From contig SXOM01000639.1 in assembly GCA_005776735.1 (NCBI GenBank), positions 1-7,376 on the forward strand: DNA of 7,376 nt, given 5' to 3'. This DNA is from Pseudomonadota bacterium (lineage in GTDB: Bacteria; Myxococcota_A; UBA796; SXON01). The translations under genes and the position numbers were made by a program. Positions within the stretch are counted from its first letter, which is position 1; each line of letters starts with the position of its first letter. Shown in pieces: positions 5,712-7,376 of the stretch. The notes below the pieces were generated by a model. It did not search any database. It was not told the DNA's origin and saw only the letters and a program-made list of their open reading frames with translations.

Positions 5712-7025
5712 CTACCGGACCACGACCTGGCGCAACGACCGAACCGTGCCCGCGTCGCCGGTGAGCGCCTTGGCGTCGGCCACGATCCGGCGCAGCTCGG
5801 CGTCGGTGAGGGGCCGATCGAGCGACAACAGGTCGTAGGCGACACCGTACTCCTCGAAGTCCTGGTGGACGGTGGAGAGGTTGCTGACCCCCGCCTCGAA
5901 GACCGCGTCCTGGATCGCCTTCCGGGAGCCGCGGACGGTGCCGTGCAGGACGCTCAACAGCGCGCTCCCCAGGGGCGGATCGCTCAGCCCCAGCGTGAGC
6001 CGCGGGCGGAGCACACAGTCGCGGATGGCGCCGCGGTGCGAGAAGCCGCGGATCGTCTGCGCGACCCGCCGGGCGATCCGCGGCTGCGCGTCGACGGTGG
6101 CGGCGCCGAGGTGCGGGGTGGTGGCCACGCGCGGCTCGCGCGCGTACGGGTTGTCCCACGGCCCGCTCCCCCGCGGCTCGTCGGGGTACACGTCGACGGC
6201 CGCGCGGCGCACCTGTCCCGCGTCGATGGCGGCGAGCAGGTCGTCGGGTTCGTACAAGAACCCGCGCGCCAGGTTGATGAACAATCGTGGCGACGTGCCC
6301 GGTCGGTCGGCCGCGAGCTGCGCGAAGGTGTCACGCGAGAGCAGGGCCCGATTGCTGTGCCCTTGTACGTCCTCGGCGCTCACGTGCACGGTGATCGCGT
6401 CGCTCTTGCGGAACAGCTCGTCGATGGTGTCCACCGCCTGCCACCCCATCTCGACCCCGACCTCGCGTGCCACCTCGCGTGTGTCGTAGAAGACGATGTG
6501 CATGCCGAGCGCCTCGGCCGCGCGCGCGGTCGCCCGCCCGATGTTCCCGAGGCCGAGCACCCCGAGTACGCGGCCCTGGACCTCGAACCGCTCGGTCTGC
6601 GACTTGTCGAACCCGCCGGCGCGTGTGTGATCGTAGGTCTCGAACAGACGCCGAGACAACGCGATGAGGTGGGCGATGGCCAGCTCCACCACGCTCCGCC
6701 CGTTGGACACCGGGTCGTTGAACACCAGCACACCATGGTCGGCGCAGGCCCGTTTGTCGACACTGTCGTCGCCGATGCAGCAGAGCTGGACCGCGACGAG
6801 CTTCGGCGCCGCTTCGAGCACCGCGCGCGTCACCGGGACCCGGCTCCGTTTGAACAGCACGTCGTGCCCGCCCGACTGCAACCAGTCGGCCAACGCGCCC
6901 TCGTCCGGCACCTGGGTGCGCCGGTCGACCTCGATGCCCTGCGCGCGGAGCAGCTCGTCGAGGACAGGGTCGGGCGCCTCGACGACGAGGGCCTTCTGGA
7001 GCGGACCGGGATGCGTTCGGGTCAT
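5712..7025 (-). CDS. serA: D-3-phosphoglycerate dehydrogenase-like enzyme (SerA type)
   Basis: This is an NAD-dependent D-isomer 2-hydroxyacid dehydrogenase, most like D-3-phosphoglycerate dehydrogenase, which oxidises 3-phosphoglycerate to 3-phosphohydroxypyruvate at the entry to serine biosynthesis. Residues 83-111 follow the SerA pattern (CIG, then VFNDPVSNGRSVVEL). VLGLGNIG (156-163) is the NAD-binding GxGxxG, with Asp181 ending the second strand. Catalytic residues are in place: Arg254 (NLARG), Glu283 (YPDEP) and His305 (TPHLGAAT). Residues about 352-437 read as a beta-alpha-beta repeat in the ACT position, but the usual ACT sequence pattern is weak, so serine feedback is uncertain. The length of 437 is slightly above the 410 of the E. 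coli enzyme. ATG 7025 is the start; no clear Shine-Dalgarno is seen. It is the first gene of a four-gene operon. The substrate could be another 2-hydroxyacid, so the symbol is tentative. Confidence 0.83.
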   Translation of the reverse strand: MTRTHPGPLQKALVVEAPDPVLDELLRAQGIEVDRRTQVPDEGALADWLQSGGHDVLFKRSRVPVTRAVLEAAPKLVAVQLCCIGDDSVDKRACADHGVLVFNDPVSNGRSVVELAIAHLIALSRRLFETYDHTRAGGFDKSQTERFEVQGRVLGVLGLGNIGRATARAAEALGMHIVFYDTREVAREVGVEMGWQAVDTIDELFRKSDAITVHVSAEDVQGHSNRALLSRDTFAQLAADRPGTSPRLFINLARGFLYEPDDLLAAIDAGQVRRAAVDVYPDEPRGSGPWDNPYAREPRVATTPHLGAATVDAQPRIARRVAQTIRGFSHRGAIRDCVLRPRLTLGLSDPPLGSALLSVLHGTVRGSRKAIQDAVFEAGVSNLSTVHQDFEEYGVAYDLLSLDRPLTDAELRRIVADAKALTGDAGTVRSLRQVVVR

Positions 7026-7090
7026 GGCGGGCGCCGGCTAACCCTGGGCGACGCGCCGGGCCCGTCCGCTCGCCGTGCCGGGGCGGGCGC

Positions 7091-7113
7091 GCGTCGCGGC
7101 GCTCGGGCGACGC
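7091..7113. other. small inverted repeat in the gap upstream of serA
   Basis: gcgtcgc (7091-7097) and gcgacgc (7107-7113) form a 7-bp stem with a 9-base loop, four bases after the stop of the right-edge gene on the minus strand. It could end that transcript or lie in the serA leader. There is no T run, and chance stems are common at this GC content. Confidence 0.25.
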
Positions 7114-7117
7114 TGTG

Positions 7118-7376
7118 CTACGCCGCTTCGATGGCCACGACCGGGAAGCCCGGTGCGGGCAAGAGCGCGGCGGCGAGGTGCAACGCGCCCACCACGTCGT
7201 CGGCACAGACGTAGACGATCTCGTTGAGCCCCTCGTAGTGCACGGCCCACCGCGGCCCGTCGAACCGGAACCCGGGGGTGGGCGTTGCGCGCGGCGCTTC
7301 GAGGGCCGCCGGGGCGGCGGCGGCGACGGCAGGGGCCACGTCGCGGGCGGGGGCCTCGGGCTCGGGCGGGCGCGGC
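7118..7376 (-). CDS. unknown protein, C-terminal part (runs off right edge)
   Basis: About 85 codons enter from the right edge and end with TAG at 7120-7118. The visible start of the stretch is a Pro/Ala/Glu-rich linker (PEPEAPARD, then Ala-rich to about 7285). It is followed by a compact, fold-like C-terminal segment containing FRFDGPRWAVHYEGLNEIVY and CADDVVGALHLAAALLP and ending VVAIEAA. No family was recognised. A linker followed by a small domain suggests a multidomain protein whose main part lies outside. The GTG at 7339 is not needed as a start, since the frame stays open to the edge. It ends 92 bases before serA on the same strand, far enough for a separate promoter, although read-through is possible. 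Confidence 0.6.
   Translation of the reverse strand, partial: PRPPEPEAPARDVAPAVAAAAPAALEAPRATPTPGFRFDGPRWAVHYEGLNEIVYVCADDVVGALHLAAALLPAPGFPVVAIEAA

Noticed and set aside
4479..7214. 911-codon open frame on the plus strand
   Set aside because: It lies antisense to the protease, the dehydrogenase and part of the ATP-grasp gene, which all have clear catalytic motifs. Its own translation is rich in Arg, Pro, Ala and His with no recognisable domain. Long antisense frames are expected where third positions are almost all G or C.

Overview
The window is very GC-rich and strongly biased to G or C in third codon positions. Four of the five complete genes appear to use GTG starts. One gene has an Asp/Thr/Gly-rich linker, a MopE-type Cys/Asp motif and FG-GAP repeats. 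Together these suggest a chromosome of a Myxococcota-like (former deltaproteobacterial) organism or a related uncultured lineage; this is inference, because no rRNA or other marker is present. No tRNA, rRNA, CRISPR array, transposase or integrase was seen.

Left part (1-2540), accessory and partly broken. At the left edge, on the minus strand, lies the N-terminus of a MNT-type nucleotidyltransferase (1-118), a family usually found as antitoxin or modifier of HEPN toxins. Divergent from it is a short plus-strand coding stretch (about 107-461) that appears to change frame near 274 and looks like a broken or mis-sequenced gene. Its stop overlaps by 4 bases (GTGA) the start of a 574-residue predicted surface protein (458-2182) with a minimal lipobox, a Thr/Asp linker, one MopE-like motif and seven evenly spaced FG-GAP calcium-loop repeats, as expected of a seven-bladed beta-propeller. 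Just after it is a 5'-truncated PIN-domain (VapC-like) toxin (2219-2539) that lacks the N-terminal catalytic Asp. Two toxin-antitoxin-type genes, one a remnant, therefore flank the propeller gene.

Middle (2540-2821). This is a convergent spacer with no convincing gene. It holds a perfect 8-bp hairpin (2561-2581) and a weaker one beside it.

Right part (2822-7025), one tight minus-strand operon, read from right to left: a D-3-phosphoglycerate dehydrogenase-like enzyme (SerA type), a SprT-like zinc metalloprotease fused to DUF2786, an ATP-grasp ligase of the RimK/DcsG-like type, and a GHMP-family small-molecule kinase. Gaps are 0 bases, 20 bases and a 4-base overlap, so the four are probably cotranscribed. 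A serine-pathway dehydrogenase, an ATP-grasp ligase and a GHMP kinase together could make or modify a small molecule, but the metalloprotease does not fit an obvious pathway. This operon is the most interesting unexplained unit here. A further minus-strand gene of unknown function enters from the right edge and ends at 7118, 92 bases before the operon.
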